Assembly: GCA_018265615.1 (NCBI GenBank)
Contig: JABLYX010000004.1
Span: forward strand, 1 to 64,000
Direction of reading: 5' to 3'
From: Lentisphaeria bacterium
Lineage (GTDB): Bacteria; Verrucomicrobiota; Lentisphaeria; Victivallales; Victivallaceae
Length of the DNA: 64,000 nucleotides
Below are positions 25,312-33,724 of this stretch, piece after piece. The position numbers and the translations under genes are program-made. The notes beneath the pieces were generated by a model, which worked only from the letters and a program-made list of their open reading frames with translations, had not been told where the DNA came from and did not search any database. Numbering within the stretch: the stretch's first letter is position 1; each line of letters begins with the position of its first letter.

Positions 25312-25366
25312 AAATGGAAAAAAGACGCAAACAGAATGACAAAAACCCATCGGGCATATAACGGAT

Positions 25367-25404
25367 AAAACGGAATAACCGCATCGGATGATCCGGTTAT
25401 TCCG
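25367..25404 (-). terminator. Intrinsic terminator of ilvC
   Basis: On the minus strand the 11-bp perfect stem CGGAATAACCG/CGGTTATTCCG with a 12-base loop is followed by TTTTAT. It lies about 35 bp after the ilvC stop. Confidence 0.85.
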
Positions 25405-25439
25405 CCTGAAATCGCATACCGGTGACCGGCTGTGGCGCC

Positions 25440-26432
25440 TCAGTTCTTCTTCTGGAAGAGGCTGCGGATCCGCTTGCCGACGATTTCCGCCGGATGCTCG
25501 CCGAGGGCGGCGCGCTTCGCCTTGAGGACCGGGGCGCCGTTGCGGGCTTCGGCGATCCACTTCTTCGCGAATTCGCCGGACTCGATGCGGCGCAGCGATT
25601 CCTTCATGCGCACCTTGACCGAGGGATCGATGATCCACGGGCCGTTGTCGTACTCGCCCCACTCAGCGGTGTTCGAAATGACCGCGTTCATCTTCTGAAT
25701 GCCGCCTTCATAGATCAGGTCCACGATGAGCTTCGCCTCGTGGATGCACTCGAAGTAGGCCATTTCCGGCGGATATCCTGCTTCGATCAGGGTCTCGAAG
25801 CCGTACTTCATGAGGTCGACGATGCCGCCGCAGAGGACGTTCTGCTCACCGAAGAGGTCTTCGTAGGTCTCCTGCTCGAAGGAGCATTCGAGAACGCCGG
25901 CACGGGTCAGGCCCTCGGCCTTCGCGATCGCGAGGGCGACTTCCCTGGCTTTGCCGCTCGGATTCTGCTTGATGGCGATGAGGCCCGGCACGCCGAAGCC
26001 TTCGACGAAGCGCTTGCGCTCTTCGGTTCCGGGGCTCTTCGGGGCGACCATGATGACGTCGACATCCTTCGGCGGCTTGATTTCGCCGAAGACAATGGAG
26101 AAGCCGTGCGAGAAAGAGAGCGTCTTGCCGCCGGTCAGGACCGGGGCGATCTCCTTGTCGTAGACCGGGCCGTGCATTTCGTCCGGCAGCAGGATGTGGA
26201 TGATGTCCGCACGCTTTGCGGCGTCGGTGACCGAAAGGGTCTCGAAACCGTCTTCTTCGGCGGCGTCCTTGGATTTACCCGGACGGATGCCGATCACGAC
26301 GGAAAGGCCCGAGTCGCGCATGCAGAGCGCCTGGGCGCGGCCCTGCGCGCCGTAACCAACCACTGCGATGGTCTTGCCGTTGAGCACGCCGAGATCGGCG
26401 TCTCCGTCATGGAGGATCTCCATTTCTTTCAT
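25440..26432 (-). CDS. ilvC: Ketol-acid reductoisomerase
   Basis: A 330-residue class I enzyme of valine, leucine and isoleucine synthesis; it converts acetolactate or acetohydroxybutyrate to dihydroxy acids with NADPH and Mg2+. GYGAQG (26-31) binds the nucleotide; Asp192 and Glu196 (DLFGEQ) bind the metals. The ATG at 26432 is favoured since CAGGAG is ten bases upstream, whereas the in-frame ATG at 26441 abuts it. The gene stands alone, without ilvBN neighbours, with its own promoter and terminator. Confidence 0.95.
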   Translation of the reverse strand: MKEMEILHDGDADLGVLNGKTIAVVGYGAQGRAQALCMRDSGLSVVIGIRPGKSKDAAEEDGFETLSVTDAAKRADIIHILLPDEMHGPVYDKEIAPVLTGGKTLSFSHGFSIVFGEIKPPKDVDVIMVAPKSPGTEERKRFVEGFGVPGLIAIKQNPSGKAREVALAIAKAEGLTRAGVLECSFEQETYEDLFGEQNVLCGGIVDLMKYGFETLIEAGYPPEMAYFECIHEAKLIVDLIYEGGIQKMNAVISNTAEWGEYDNGPWIIDPSVKVRMKESLRRIESGEFAKKWIAEARNGAPVLKAKRAALGEHPAEIVGKRIRSLFQKKN

Positions 26433-26490
26433 TTTTATCATCTCCTGATTCTGTCCGGATGAACCGGACGATTGTGTGTCATAAAGAGTT

Positions 26491-26519
26491 AATATAACCG
26501 TTCCTCCGTCCGATTGCAA
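26491..26519 (-). promoter_or_regulatory. Promoter of ilvC
   Basis: On the minus strand TTGCAA (26519-26514) and TATATT (26496-26491) are 17 bp apart. A leader of about 50 bases follows, too short for a classical attenuator. Confidence 0.65.
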
Positions 26520-26576
26520 CCCCCCCGGCGCGGTTTTTCCCGCCAAAAGCGCGAGTTGTGCACTCCCGCGGCGGTT

Positions 26577-27854
26577 TTACTTCCGGGAAGCGTGAAAAGA
26601 GAGCAGCGCCGCGTAGTGCGCCGGTTTCGAGAGATGGAGGATCCAGCGTTTTGCGGTGCGCAGCCGGAAGAAAGGGGAGCGTCCGAACGGGAAATCCGCG
26701 AGCCGGACGGCCCGGAGCATCTCCTCGCGGCCGACTGCGGTTTCTCCGGCGGAGAACGCGCAGCAGGCGGCGAGCTGGAACACTACGGGGACGGCAACGA
26801 GCAGATGGCGCATCCCCTGCTCATAAGAGTAATTGTGACAGCGGGTTCCGCAGAAGTGCATCGCGTCGAGCTTCCCGTAGAAGAAGGCGTAAAAGACCTC
26901 CAGCGCGCTGTCGGAGCAGGTCGCTCCGGCGGCGGCCCCCGGGATCGCGCGCATGGTGAATTCCGGCGCGGCCGGATTCAGCAGCGACATCGGCCCGCTC
27001 CCGGAGTAGACCCGGAAATGGGTGAACGCACGCCGGATCCTGTGGCGGAGCGAGCGGTCGAGAATATCGTCGCTGCGCAGGTATCCGCAGATCAGGTTCC
27101 GGAGCTCGGCGCGGATCCGTGCGTCCGTGCGTCCTGCCCGGAGCTCGGCGGCGAGTTCCGGTTCGGCTTTTGCGGCGAACGCCGTGAGGTCGTCCGCGAA
27201 GCCGTCGCCGGCGGCGCGGATCGCCTCCGGCTCGTGCGTGTGGAAATCAAGGATGCGCGCCGCCGCGTAGAGCCGCAGCGGAAGCGGGTAGCGTGCGTCG
27301 TGCAGCAGCGCGCGGAAGCCGCGGTGAACCTTCCGGACCGTTTCGAGCGGGGCCGGATTCGCTTCGGAGTAAACGCAGTTGTTCGCGCCGCGCCGGAGTC
27401 CGGGCTGCCGTGCGAGGATCCCGATCTCGCCGAGCATGTCGCCGGAGCGTTTTCCGTCCGGGATGCCGACGGCAGGGCAGAGGAACCGCAGTTCGGCGGA
27501 GACGCGCCCGTCCTGCCAGTGTTCGATGTGGAACGGGAAGACGCGGCACGCGAGCGGCTTGGCCGCGTATCCCCGGAGTTTATGGATTTTACAGAGCGTG
27601 CCTTCCGCGAAAACGCAGTGATGGCCGGCGTCTTTGTTGAGGATGAGCTCATCGCGTCCCGGAGCCGGTGTGAAGCAGGCATCGAAAGGGGGCGCGCCGG
27701 GAATGCGGAGCGCCTCGATCGCCTGCGCCTCTCCGGGCGTCAGGGCGATTTCGAAGCGGTCACAGCAGCCGCCGGTGCAGCCGAGGCAGCGGAAACGCTG
27801 CTCCGGATACATGTCGCATTCGAACCGGTCCGTCGGGGGCGGAGAGGAGATCAC
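26577..27854 (-). CDS. YkgJ-family cysteine-cluster protein (FliB-like)
   Basis: A 425-residue protein with an N-terminal Cys cluster: Cys23, Cys26, Cys30, Cys31 (RCLGCTGGCCD), Cys80, Cys88 and Cys103 (LACRVFPF). This matches the YkgJ/flagellin lysine-N-methylase FliB type, which probably binds a metal or Fe-S centre. The function of most members is unknown. The GTG start overlaps the TGA of the preceding lipoprotein gene, so it is coupled to the mnmE-ydbH operon. No flagellar genes are nearby, so a FliB role is not supported. Confidence 0.82.
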   Translation of the reverse strand: MISSPPPTDRFECDMYPEQRFRCLGCTGGCCDRFEIALTPGEAQAIEALRIPGAPPFDACFTPAPGRDELILNKDAGHHCVFAEGTLCKIHKLRGYAAKPLACRVFPFHIEHWQDGRVSAELRFLCPAVGIPDGKRSGDMLGEIGILARQPGLRRGANNCVYSEANPAPLETVRKVHRGFRALLHDARYPLPLRLYAAARILDFHTHEPEAIRAAGDGFADDLTAFAAKAEPELAAELRAGRTDARIRAELRNLICGYLRSDDILDRSLRHRIRRAFTHFRVYSGSGPMSLLNPAAPEFTMRAIPGAAAGATCSDSALEVFYAFFYGKLDAMHFCGTRCHNYSYEQGMRHLLVAVPVVFQLAACCAFSAGETAVGREEMLRAVRLADFPFGRSPFFRLRTAKRWILHLSKPAHYAALLSFHASRK

Positions 27855-28354
27855 TTCTCTTTCCAGTTGCCCGCCGCGTCCTGAACGAGGACCCCCTCCG
27901 GAGCGCGCTCGGCCATACGGCCCGCCCAGCGCTGCGCGACCGATTCGGCCGGGATGTTCTGCTTCGAGGCGATCGCCTGGAAAACAAGCTGCCGGTCCGC
28001 ATTTTCCGCATCGACGACCTTCCGGACGGAGGTGCTGAGCTTGCCGTCGGCGGTGCGCGCCTCAAGCAGCCCCTTGTTGTTTTCTCCGAGCAGTTGGGCG
28101 CTCTTCCACGCCTTGATCTGGTCGCGGCGGGCGCGGCGGCGTTCGCGGACGTCACTGCTCTCCGGATCGGCCTTGATGTTCTTCGCGTCGCTCGAAAGCG
28201 CCTGCGTGAGCTCCTGATCGACCTTGAGATTCACGTCGAGCGTGATCTGGATCGGCTTGATCGTCACTTCGTTTTCGGTTCTGATGGTCGGCGTGCAGCC
28301 GGCCAGGATCACCGCCGCGGCGGCCGCCGAAATCATCATCGGGGTTGTTTTCAT
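27851..28354 (-). CDS. Lipoprotein fusing YnbE-like and YdbL-like (DUF1318) domains
   Basis: A 167-residue lipoprotein with lipobox VILAGC (Cys20). Residues 20-55 (CTPTIRTENEVTIKPI..) resemble the small outer-membrane lipoprotein YnbE of E. coli. Residues 95-167 (LLEARTADGKLS.. ending DAAGNWKEK) resemble the periplasmic protein YdbL (DUF1318). A charged helical linker joins them. In E. coli these are separate genes next to ydbH, and YnbE pairs with YdbH to bridge inner and outer membranes in lipid transport. Here the gene sits next to the ydbH homologue with a 4-bp ATGA overlap, which supports the reading. Confidence 0.85.
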   Translation of the reverse strand: MKTTPMMISAAAAAVILAGCTPTIRTENEVTIKPIQITLDVNLKVDQELTQALSSDAKNIKADPESSDVRERRRARRDQIKAWKSAQLLGENNKGLLEARTADGKLSTSVRKVVDAENADRQLVFQAIASKQNIPAESVAQRWAGRMAERAPEGVLVQDAAGNWKEK

Positions 28355-30858
28355 CTCTTTTCCTCCTTTGGAGCGGCCTTCTCTCTGCCGTCACTGAGTT
28401 GTTTGAATTTTTCACTGATGCGCAACAGCCGGTTCAGCGGCAGATGCGTGTTGATGTTAAGCTGGATCCCTTCGAACAGCGCTCGTCCGGCCGGATCGCG
28501 TTTCAGCTGGCCGGACTCCTCGTCATATGCGAACGGCAGCGGCTGGTTCGGCCTGCCGTCGAACTGGAGCGAAAGCACGAGATCCTCCTTTTCTGTCGTG
28601 AAATTCAGCTTCGCCCAGCTGTAGGTGAAATCCTTCAGCGCTTCGAGCGCGAAGTCGAGCTGCGACTGCTTCAGGGCCGCGCCCGCCATGCCGCCCGCGA
28701 TCTGCTCGGGATCGGTCAGCTTGATCGTATTGCTTCCGCCCGGGCGCGTGTAGAGGTAGCTCGAATCGACGCTGATTCCGCGCCGCGCGCTGAGTTTGAC
28801 CGGGATCTTGCCGAAAAGCACGCCTTCGCCGCTCGCCTTGCTGAGCCCGAGCTGGCTGACGAGTTCGGCCAGCGACAGGTTTTCGCAGTAAATCTCGGTG
28901 TTGACCGCGAGGTTTGCGAGGTTCGACGGATTCAGCCGGATCGAGTGCAGCATGACCGTCCCGCCGCACCAGCCGACGGAGGCGCGTTCGAGGTTCGCCT
29001 GCTCCTTCGAGGCGATGTCGAAAAGCAGCAGGAGATTTGTGAATGCGAGCTCTCCGCTCGTGATTTTCGAAATGCGCAGGCTCTGCCCGCCCGGCGTATT
29101 GAGGCTGAGGAGGTCGTTGAATCGCAGGTCGAAGCGGATCCCCTCCGCCCTGAGCTTGAGTTCCGGCCAGTCGAACAGCCCCTCTTCGAGCAGCACCTGG
29201 ACGCCGGTGGTCAGCTTGCCGGCCTCGAACCGGGCGGCTCCGCCAAGCGAAACGACCCCGGTGAAGGTCGCGTCCCCGAACTCCGGCCTGATCTGCGACA
29301 GCGCGATCGGCTGCTTCGGAGACCACGGCGGAACGTTGACTTCGAGCAGCATGTCGGGCATCTCGCCGGGGCGCGGTGAGACGCTGCCGCGGAAATCGAT
29401 CCGCGCACCGGGAACGAGCTTGTTTTCGAATTCTCCGGCGAGGATCAGGCTGCGCTCTTTTGCGTAAAATGTGCTGCGGAGCGCGCCGAGCTCATGTTCC
29501 TGCAGCCGGATCGACCCGGCGTTCAGTGTCGCGGGGAGCTTGCCGGTCGGGGGCAGGGGGATCAGCAGATCGATCGAATCCGCTCTGAGTTTGAGCGCGG
29601 AGTTGGTTACTTTCATGCCGGTTCCCGCGATCAGGTAGCGGCCGTCGTGTTCTTCGAGCCGCAGCTGCGGGGCCTCGAGCGTGTAGCCGTGCGCGTCGAA
29701 ACGGACCGGCCCGGCGGCGAGTCCCGCTTCGACAACCCGGAAGCCGGCGGCCGGCGTATTCGAACAGGTGAATTTCCACCGCACCGGCTCCGTTGTTTCC
29801 GCTTCGACCGCGCCGCCGTCGAATGTGATCGCGTTCGGCTCCATCGTTCCGTTGAGGATCGCCAGGAGTTCCTTCTCCGCCGTGCGGTACCGCAGGCTCC
29901 ACTCCTGACGCAGTCTGACCGGTTTGGAGAAGTCGACCGGCAGCCCGCTCTGCGGATCGAACCCGAGCTCGGCGTCGATGCTGCCGACCGCGTTCACGTT
30001 GCCGTCCGCGAGGCTGACGACGGCGTTGATGCCGAGCTTCGCGCTGCCGCGGAGCCCGGCTCCGGTCAGGTCGGAGAGGGCTTCGAGTCGGAGCTCCGCG
30101 CTCCCGTCCGCTTTCGCGCTTGCGGCAACGGTGTCGTATTCTACCGTGAACCGGAGCATCTGGCCGCGCGGCGCGAGCGCGATCTCCGCGCGGATGACCT
30201 TCCACTCGTTGTTTTCGGAGGTGATGACGGCCGCCGCCGGAATGACCACCGTTCTCCCTTCCCAGTCGAGATGGAGCCGCAGGTCGCGCAGCGTGATCTT
30301 TTCGAGCACGACCGCCGCTTCGTGCGGCGCTTCCCCGGCCGGAACGGGCGCGCTCTTCGCCGTGAGTTCTGATACGCGCGCAAGCACACGCTCAAGCTCG
30401 AACCCGGAGAGAGAGAATTTTCCACCTTTCACCGCCACCCGGATGTCGCCGCCCGCCAGCGTGAGGTTCGTGATGTCCAACGCGCGCGGGGTGCGGAACG
30501 GCAGGTGCGGCGTGTAGTCCGCCCGGATCGAGTCGAATGAGAGCGTCTTCCCGTCTGCTCCGGTCAGCGCGAACGCCTCGAGGTCGAGCCCTGTGAGGCC
30601 GATGCGCCGGATCTTCAGCTCCATCCCGTCGAGTCCGGCCTGCTCGCGGAGAGGCGGCAATATCCGGTTCGCGATGTAGTCCGGCAAATACCAGTTCCAG
30701 TAGATCACGCCGCCGATGAAGAGAAAAACGGCGAGCACAAGGAACGAAAGGAGACTCCGGAGCAGGAGCTTCAGGATTCTTTTCCCGGTCCTGCGCGGTT
30801 TTTTCTCCGCGCCTTTTTTCGGCTCCGGTTTGTTTTCAGCAGGTGTGTCGTTCATCAT
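28351..30858 (-). CDS. ydbH: YdbH-like AsmA-family intermembrane phospholipid bridge protein
   Basis: An 835-residue protein. A basic cytoplasmic tail (1-30) and one membrane helix (about 32-55) are followed by a long periplasmic beta-rich region typical of AsmA-like bridge proteins. The C-terminal part (GEGVLFGKIPVKL.., LEALKDFTYSWAKLNF.., LNINTHLPLNRLLR) matches the YdbH C-terminal region. It should form a hydrophobic groove carrying phospholipids to the outer membrane, redundantly with TamB and YhdP in E. coli. The ATG overlaps the mnmE stop (ATGA) and its own stop overlaps the YnbE/YdbL fusion gene. Confidence 0.85.
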   Translation of the reverse strand: MMNDTPAENKPEPKKGAEKKPRRTGKRILKLLLRSLLSFLVLAVFLFIGGVIYWNWYLPDYIANRILPPLREQAGLDGMELKIRRIGLTGLDLEAFALTGADGKTLSFDSIRADYTPHLPFRTPRALDITNLTLAGGDIRVAVKGGKFSLSGFELERVLARVSELTAKSAPVPAGEAPHEAAVVLEKITLRDLRLHLDWEGRTVVIPAAAVITSENNEWKVIRAEIALAPRGQMLRFTVEYDTVAASAKADGSAELRLEALSDLTGAGLRGSAKLGINAVVSLADGNVNAVGSIDAELGFDPQSGLPVDFSKPVRLRQEWSLRYRTAEKELLAILNGTMEPNAITFDGGAVEAETTEPVRWKFTCSNTPAAGFRVVEAGLAAGPVRFDAHGYTLEAPQLRLEEHDGRYLIAGTGMKVTNSALKLRADSIDLLIPLPPTGKLPATLNAGSIRLQEHELGALRSTFYAKERSLILAGEFENKLVPGARIDFRGSVSPRPGEMPDMLLEVNVPPWSPKQPIALSQIRPEFGDATFTGVVSLGGAARFEAGKLTTGVQVLLEEGLFDWPELKLRAEGIRFDLRFNDLLSLNTPGGQSLRISKITSGELAFTNLLLLFDIASKEQANLERASVGWCGGTVMLHSIRLNPSNLANLAVNTEIYCENLSLAELVSQLGLSKASGEGVLFGKIPVKLSARRGISVDSSYLYTRPGGSNTIKLTDPEQIAGGMAGAALKQSQLDFALEALKDFTYSWAKLNFTTEKEDLVLSLQFDGRPNQPLPFAYDEESGQLKRDPAGRALFEGIQLNINTHLPLNRLLRISEKFKQLSDGREKAAPKEEKR

Positions 30859-32183
30859 TTTCCTATGCAGAAGCGGCTGAAAATATTATCGAGGATATCC
30901 GGCTCCACGGTTTTGCCCGTGATTTCACCGACCCGGTTCATGGCGGTGCGGATTCCGGCGGCGGCGAGCTCGAACTTCTCCGCGCGGAAACACGCCATGG
31001 CTTCCGGGAGCAGTTCAAGCGCCTCTTCGAGCAGTCGCGCCGCGCGGGCGTTGACCGCGACCTCCGGCACTGCCGGGCGCGGTGAATCCGCGGCCGTGCG
31101 GGCGAATGCCCCGAGCAGTTCGTCGACGCCCTCTCCTGTACGGGCCGAGATCCGCACCGAAGGGCCGGGCAGCTCCGGCAGGCCGCGCTCCGGCGCGAGG
31201 TCGATTTTGTTCCAGACGGCGATCCGGTTGACGGGCCGCGCGCGCTCCATTTCTGCGACCTCGGCCCCGAGGTCCGGTCCCGAGGCGTCGAGCAGCCAGA
31301 AGGTCACGCCCGCGGCCGCGATCGATTTGCGGCTGCGTTCGACGCCCATTTGCTCAATCGGGTCGGCGCTTTCGCGCAGCCCCGCCGTATCGGTGATGCG
31401 CACGGGAAGGCCGCGGATGACGGTCTGCGCCTCGACCGTGTCGCGCGTGGTCCCGGGGATCGGCGTCACAATCGCGCGGTCGTAGCCGAGCAGCAGGTTC
31501 ATGAGGCTCGACTTGCCCGCGTTCGGGCGGCCCGCGAGCACGAGTGCGATGCCGTCGCGCAGCGCGCCGCCAATGCCGCGCGTGTCGTAAAGCTCGCGGA
31601 GCCGGCGGATGAGGTCATCGAGCCTGCCGGGCACATCCGGGGCCCAGGCGAGCTCCTCATCCGGAAAATCGAGGCGGGATTCGCATTCGGCGCGCAGCTC
31701 ATTGAGCTCGGCGTAGACCGCTTCGAGCTTGTGCGAAAGCACGCCTTCGAGCTGTTTCGCCGCTATTTTGAGCGCGAGGTCGCTGCCGGCGGAAATCACG
31801 TCGTTGACCGCCTCGGCCTGCGCGAGGTCGAGTTTGCCGTTCACGAACGCGCGGAAGGTGAATTCGCCCGGCTCGGCGAGACGGCACCCCGCGTCGAACG
31901 CGAGGCGCAGCGCCTGGTCGGCGGCGGACTGCCCGCCGTGGCAGTGGAGCTCCACGACATCGTCGCCGGTATAGCTTGCGGGGCCAGGCATGTAGACGGC
32001 CAGCGCGGAGTCGACGCCGACGCGGCCGAGCAGCATTTCGCGTTTGTGCTCCGCCGACAGCGGGGTCCTGCCGCGCCATATGCTCCGTCCGATCGCGAGC
32101 GCGTCCGGCCCCGAAATGCGGATGATCGATACCGCACCCCCGATTCCGGTCGCCGGAGCGGCTATATTGTCAAAGGTATTCAT
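30855..32183 (-). CDS. mnmE: tRNA modification GTPase MnmE
   Basis: A 442-residue protein. The N-terminal tetrahydrofolate-binding domain (AVSIIRISGP; VELHCHGG) is followed by helical parts and a G domain with P-loop GRPNAGKSS (218-226), DTAG and NKID, and the family C-terminus FCIGK with the essential Cys. With MnmG it makes the cmnm5 modification at tRNA U34. There is no Shine-Dalgarno site before the ATG, and the -10 box is only ten bases upstream, so the mRNA is probably leaderless. It is first in a four-gene operon with ydbH. Confidence 0.96.
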   Translation of the reverse strand: MNTFDNIAAPATGIGGAVSIIRISGPDALAIGRSIWRGRTPLSAEHKREMLLGRVGVDSALAVYMPGPASYTGDDVVELHCHGGQSAADQALRLAFDAGCRLAEPGEFTFRAFVNGKLDLAQAEAVNDVISAGSDLALKIAAKQLEGVLSHKLEAVYAELNELRAECESRLDFPDEELAWAPDVPGRLDDLIRRLRELYDTRGIGGALRDGIALVLAGRPNAGKSSLMNLLLGYDRAIVTPIPGTTRDTVEAQTVIRGLPVRITDTAGLRESADPIEQMGVERSRKSIAAAGVTFWLLDASGPDLGAEVAEMERARPVNRIAVWNKIDLAPERGLPELPGPSVRISARTGEGVDELLGAFARTAADSPRPAVPEVAVNARAARLLEEALELLPEAMACFRAEKFELAAAGIRTAMNRVGEITGKTVEPDILDNIFSRFCIGK

Positions 32184-32192
32184 ATGTGGATC

Positions 32193-32220
32193 AATATAGC
32201 ATGATTCGCGCCGAAATCAA
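32193..32220 (-). promoter_or_regulatory. Promoter of the mnmE-ydbH operon
   Basis: On the minus strand TTGATT (32220-32215) and TATATT (32198-32193) are 16 bp apart. The predicted start near 32186 is about three bases before the mnmE ATG. Confidence 0.6.
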
Positions 32221-32354
32221 TAGTCGCGGGCGGGCACGCGCGTTTCCGTATGCTCCGGGCGGTATTGTTTGTATTTATATAATAAAATTACTTAAATAGG
32301 CATATTGTATCTCGTATATGTGAAGAAAATATAATTTTATTATCTGAATTGGGC

Positions 32355-32383
32355 TTGACATTTCGCTTTCTCTTTGGTATAAT
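32355..32383 (+). promoter_or_regulatory. Consensus sigma-70 promoter of the ROK/pseudopilin/glycosidase operon
   Basis: TTGACA (32355-32360) and TATAAT (32378-32383) are separated by 17 bp, the exact consensus. About 75 bases of AT-rich sequence upstream (32270-32345) could act as an UP element. Such a strong core implies tight repression when the substrate is absent. Confidence 0.85.
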
Positions 32384-32423
32384 ATAAAAGAAAATAACAG
32401 AGTGATGGAGTCTGGCGGTATTT

Positions 32424-33647
32424 ATGGAATATGGACATTTGAACGTTCTGCCGTTCGGGAACAGGAGCCTGATGCAGGTGCTGGCGGCGGTCTGGCGGAC
32501 GCCCGGAATCAGCCGTTTCCGGATCGCCTCGCTGATGGAGCAGGCTTCGGTTTCGGCGATCAAGCAGGTGAACCGCCTGATCGAGGAACGGATCCTTGAG
32601 GAGGGTGAAAGCTGTACATCGACGAAGCGCGGGCGGCGCGAGATCCCGCTTTTTTTCCGCAGGGACCTCTTTTTCACGGTCGGGGTCGCATTTAACCGGC
32701 AGGAGGCGAAGGCCGTTGTTTGCGACGCCTCGTCGGCTGTTCTTGAGGAAAAGCTCTTTCCGTCGCTGCCGCCGGCGTTCCCGGAGCGGGCCGACGCAGT
32801 TGCCGACGGTGTGCGCGAGCTGCTTGGCAAGCTCGGCATCGACCGCGGCGCGACCGTCGGTGTCGGGGTGACGGTGCCCGGAATCATGAACACCCGCACA
32901 GGAGAGGTTCTTTCAACCCCGGAATTCAGCCGCGACAGGCATTTCAACCTGGTGGAACGGTTCGAGAAGAGGCTCTCGCTCCCGGTACGGTTGCTGAATG
33001 TGCCGCACACGCTGGTCTTTCTCGAGCAGTACGCGGGGAAGGGGCGCGGTCTTGCCGACTTCCTTTATTTCGATCTGCCGGGATACGGCCTCGGGATGGT
33101 GCTTGGCGGCAGGCCCTATTCCGGCAGCCGCGGATGGGCCGGGGAGTGCGGGATGCTGCAGATGTACGAACACGGCCCGGCCGGGATGGACGGCCGGATC
33201 GGGACCTTGAGCAAGGTCTCGCCATTCTACGAGCTGACCGACCGCCTGACTGGCGTGCTCCGGGAGAACAGCTCCCCGCTGGTCGCCGCTGAGCTTGCGA
33301 AGAGCGGAGGAAGCAAAGTGACTCTGCCGGTTGTTGCACGGGCGATCCGGGCGGGCGACCGTCTCTGCGCACAGCTGATGGCTGAGCAGTTCGACGCGGT
33401 GGCGCGGGCGGTCGTGAACCTCGCGTACCTGTTGAATCCGGAGGGGATTTTCCTTCCGCCCTGGACGGCGGAGTGCCCGGAAGTGTCGCTTGAAATCGTC
33501 CGGCGCCAGATGGGACACTATGAAGCCTGCTACGGTGCCGCGCCGCGGATCGAGCCGGCGGCTTACGGAAAGGAGGAGCTCGCGCTTGCGGCCTCTCTCA
33601 TTCCGGTTCGGTGCTGCTTTGAAAAATACCTGAAAAACGGCCGCTGA
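32424..33647 (+). CDS. ROK-family transcriptional regulator (cassette B)
   Basis: A 407-residue protein. Residues 10-70 are a winged helix-turn-helix (TPGISRFRIASLMEQASVSAIKQV). The ROK sugar-kinase-like domain follows, with VGVGVTVPGIMNTRTGEV and GWAGECGML. The phosphate-binding DxGGT is missing and the Cys-rich zinc motif of ROK proteins is not visible, so it is a sugar sensor without kinase activity, or a divergent one. It lies 77 bp upstream of a pseudopilin and a large glycosidase. Repression of this operon and release by a sugar are inferred. Confidence 0.88.
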   Translation: MEYGHLNVLPFGNRSLMQVLAAVWRTPGISRFRIASLMEQASVSAIKQVNRLIEERILEEGESCTSTKRGRREIPLFFRRDLFFTVGVAFNRQEAKAVVCDASSAVLEEKLFPSLPPAFPERADAVADGVRELLGKLGIDRGATVGVGVTVPGIMNTRTGEVLSTPEFSRDRHFNLVERFEKRLSLPVRLLNVPHTLVFLEQYAGKGRGLADFLYFDLPGYGLGMVLGGRPYSGSRGWAGECGMLQMYEHGPAGMDGRIGTLSKVSPFYELTDRLTGVLRENSSPLVAAELAKSGGSKVTLPVVARAIRAGDRLCAQLMAEQFDAVARAVVNLAYLLNPEGIFLPPWTAECPEVSLEIVRRQMGHYEACYGAAPRIEPAAYGKEELALAASLIPVRCCFEKYLKNGR

Positions 33648-33724
33648 GACGCAGAAAAGCAATTCGGAGCGATTCAGCCGCCGGAGGCCGGAAACCTTAT
33701 TCAACCCAAAGAAGGAGTTATATT

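Noticed and set aside
26577..27854. Flagellin lysine methylase role for the YkgJ-type gene
   Set aside because: The Cys cluster fits, but no flagellar gene is present and the operon concerns tRNA modification and lipid transport.
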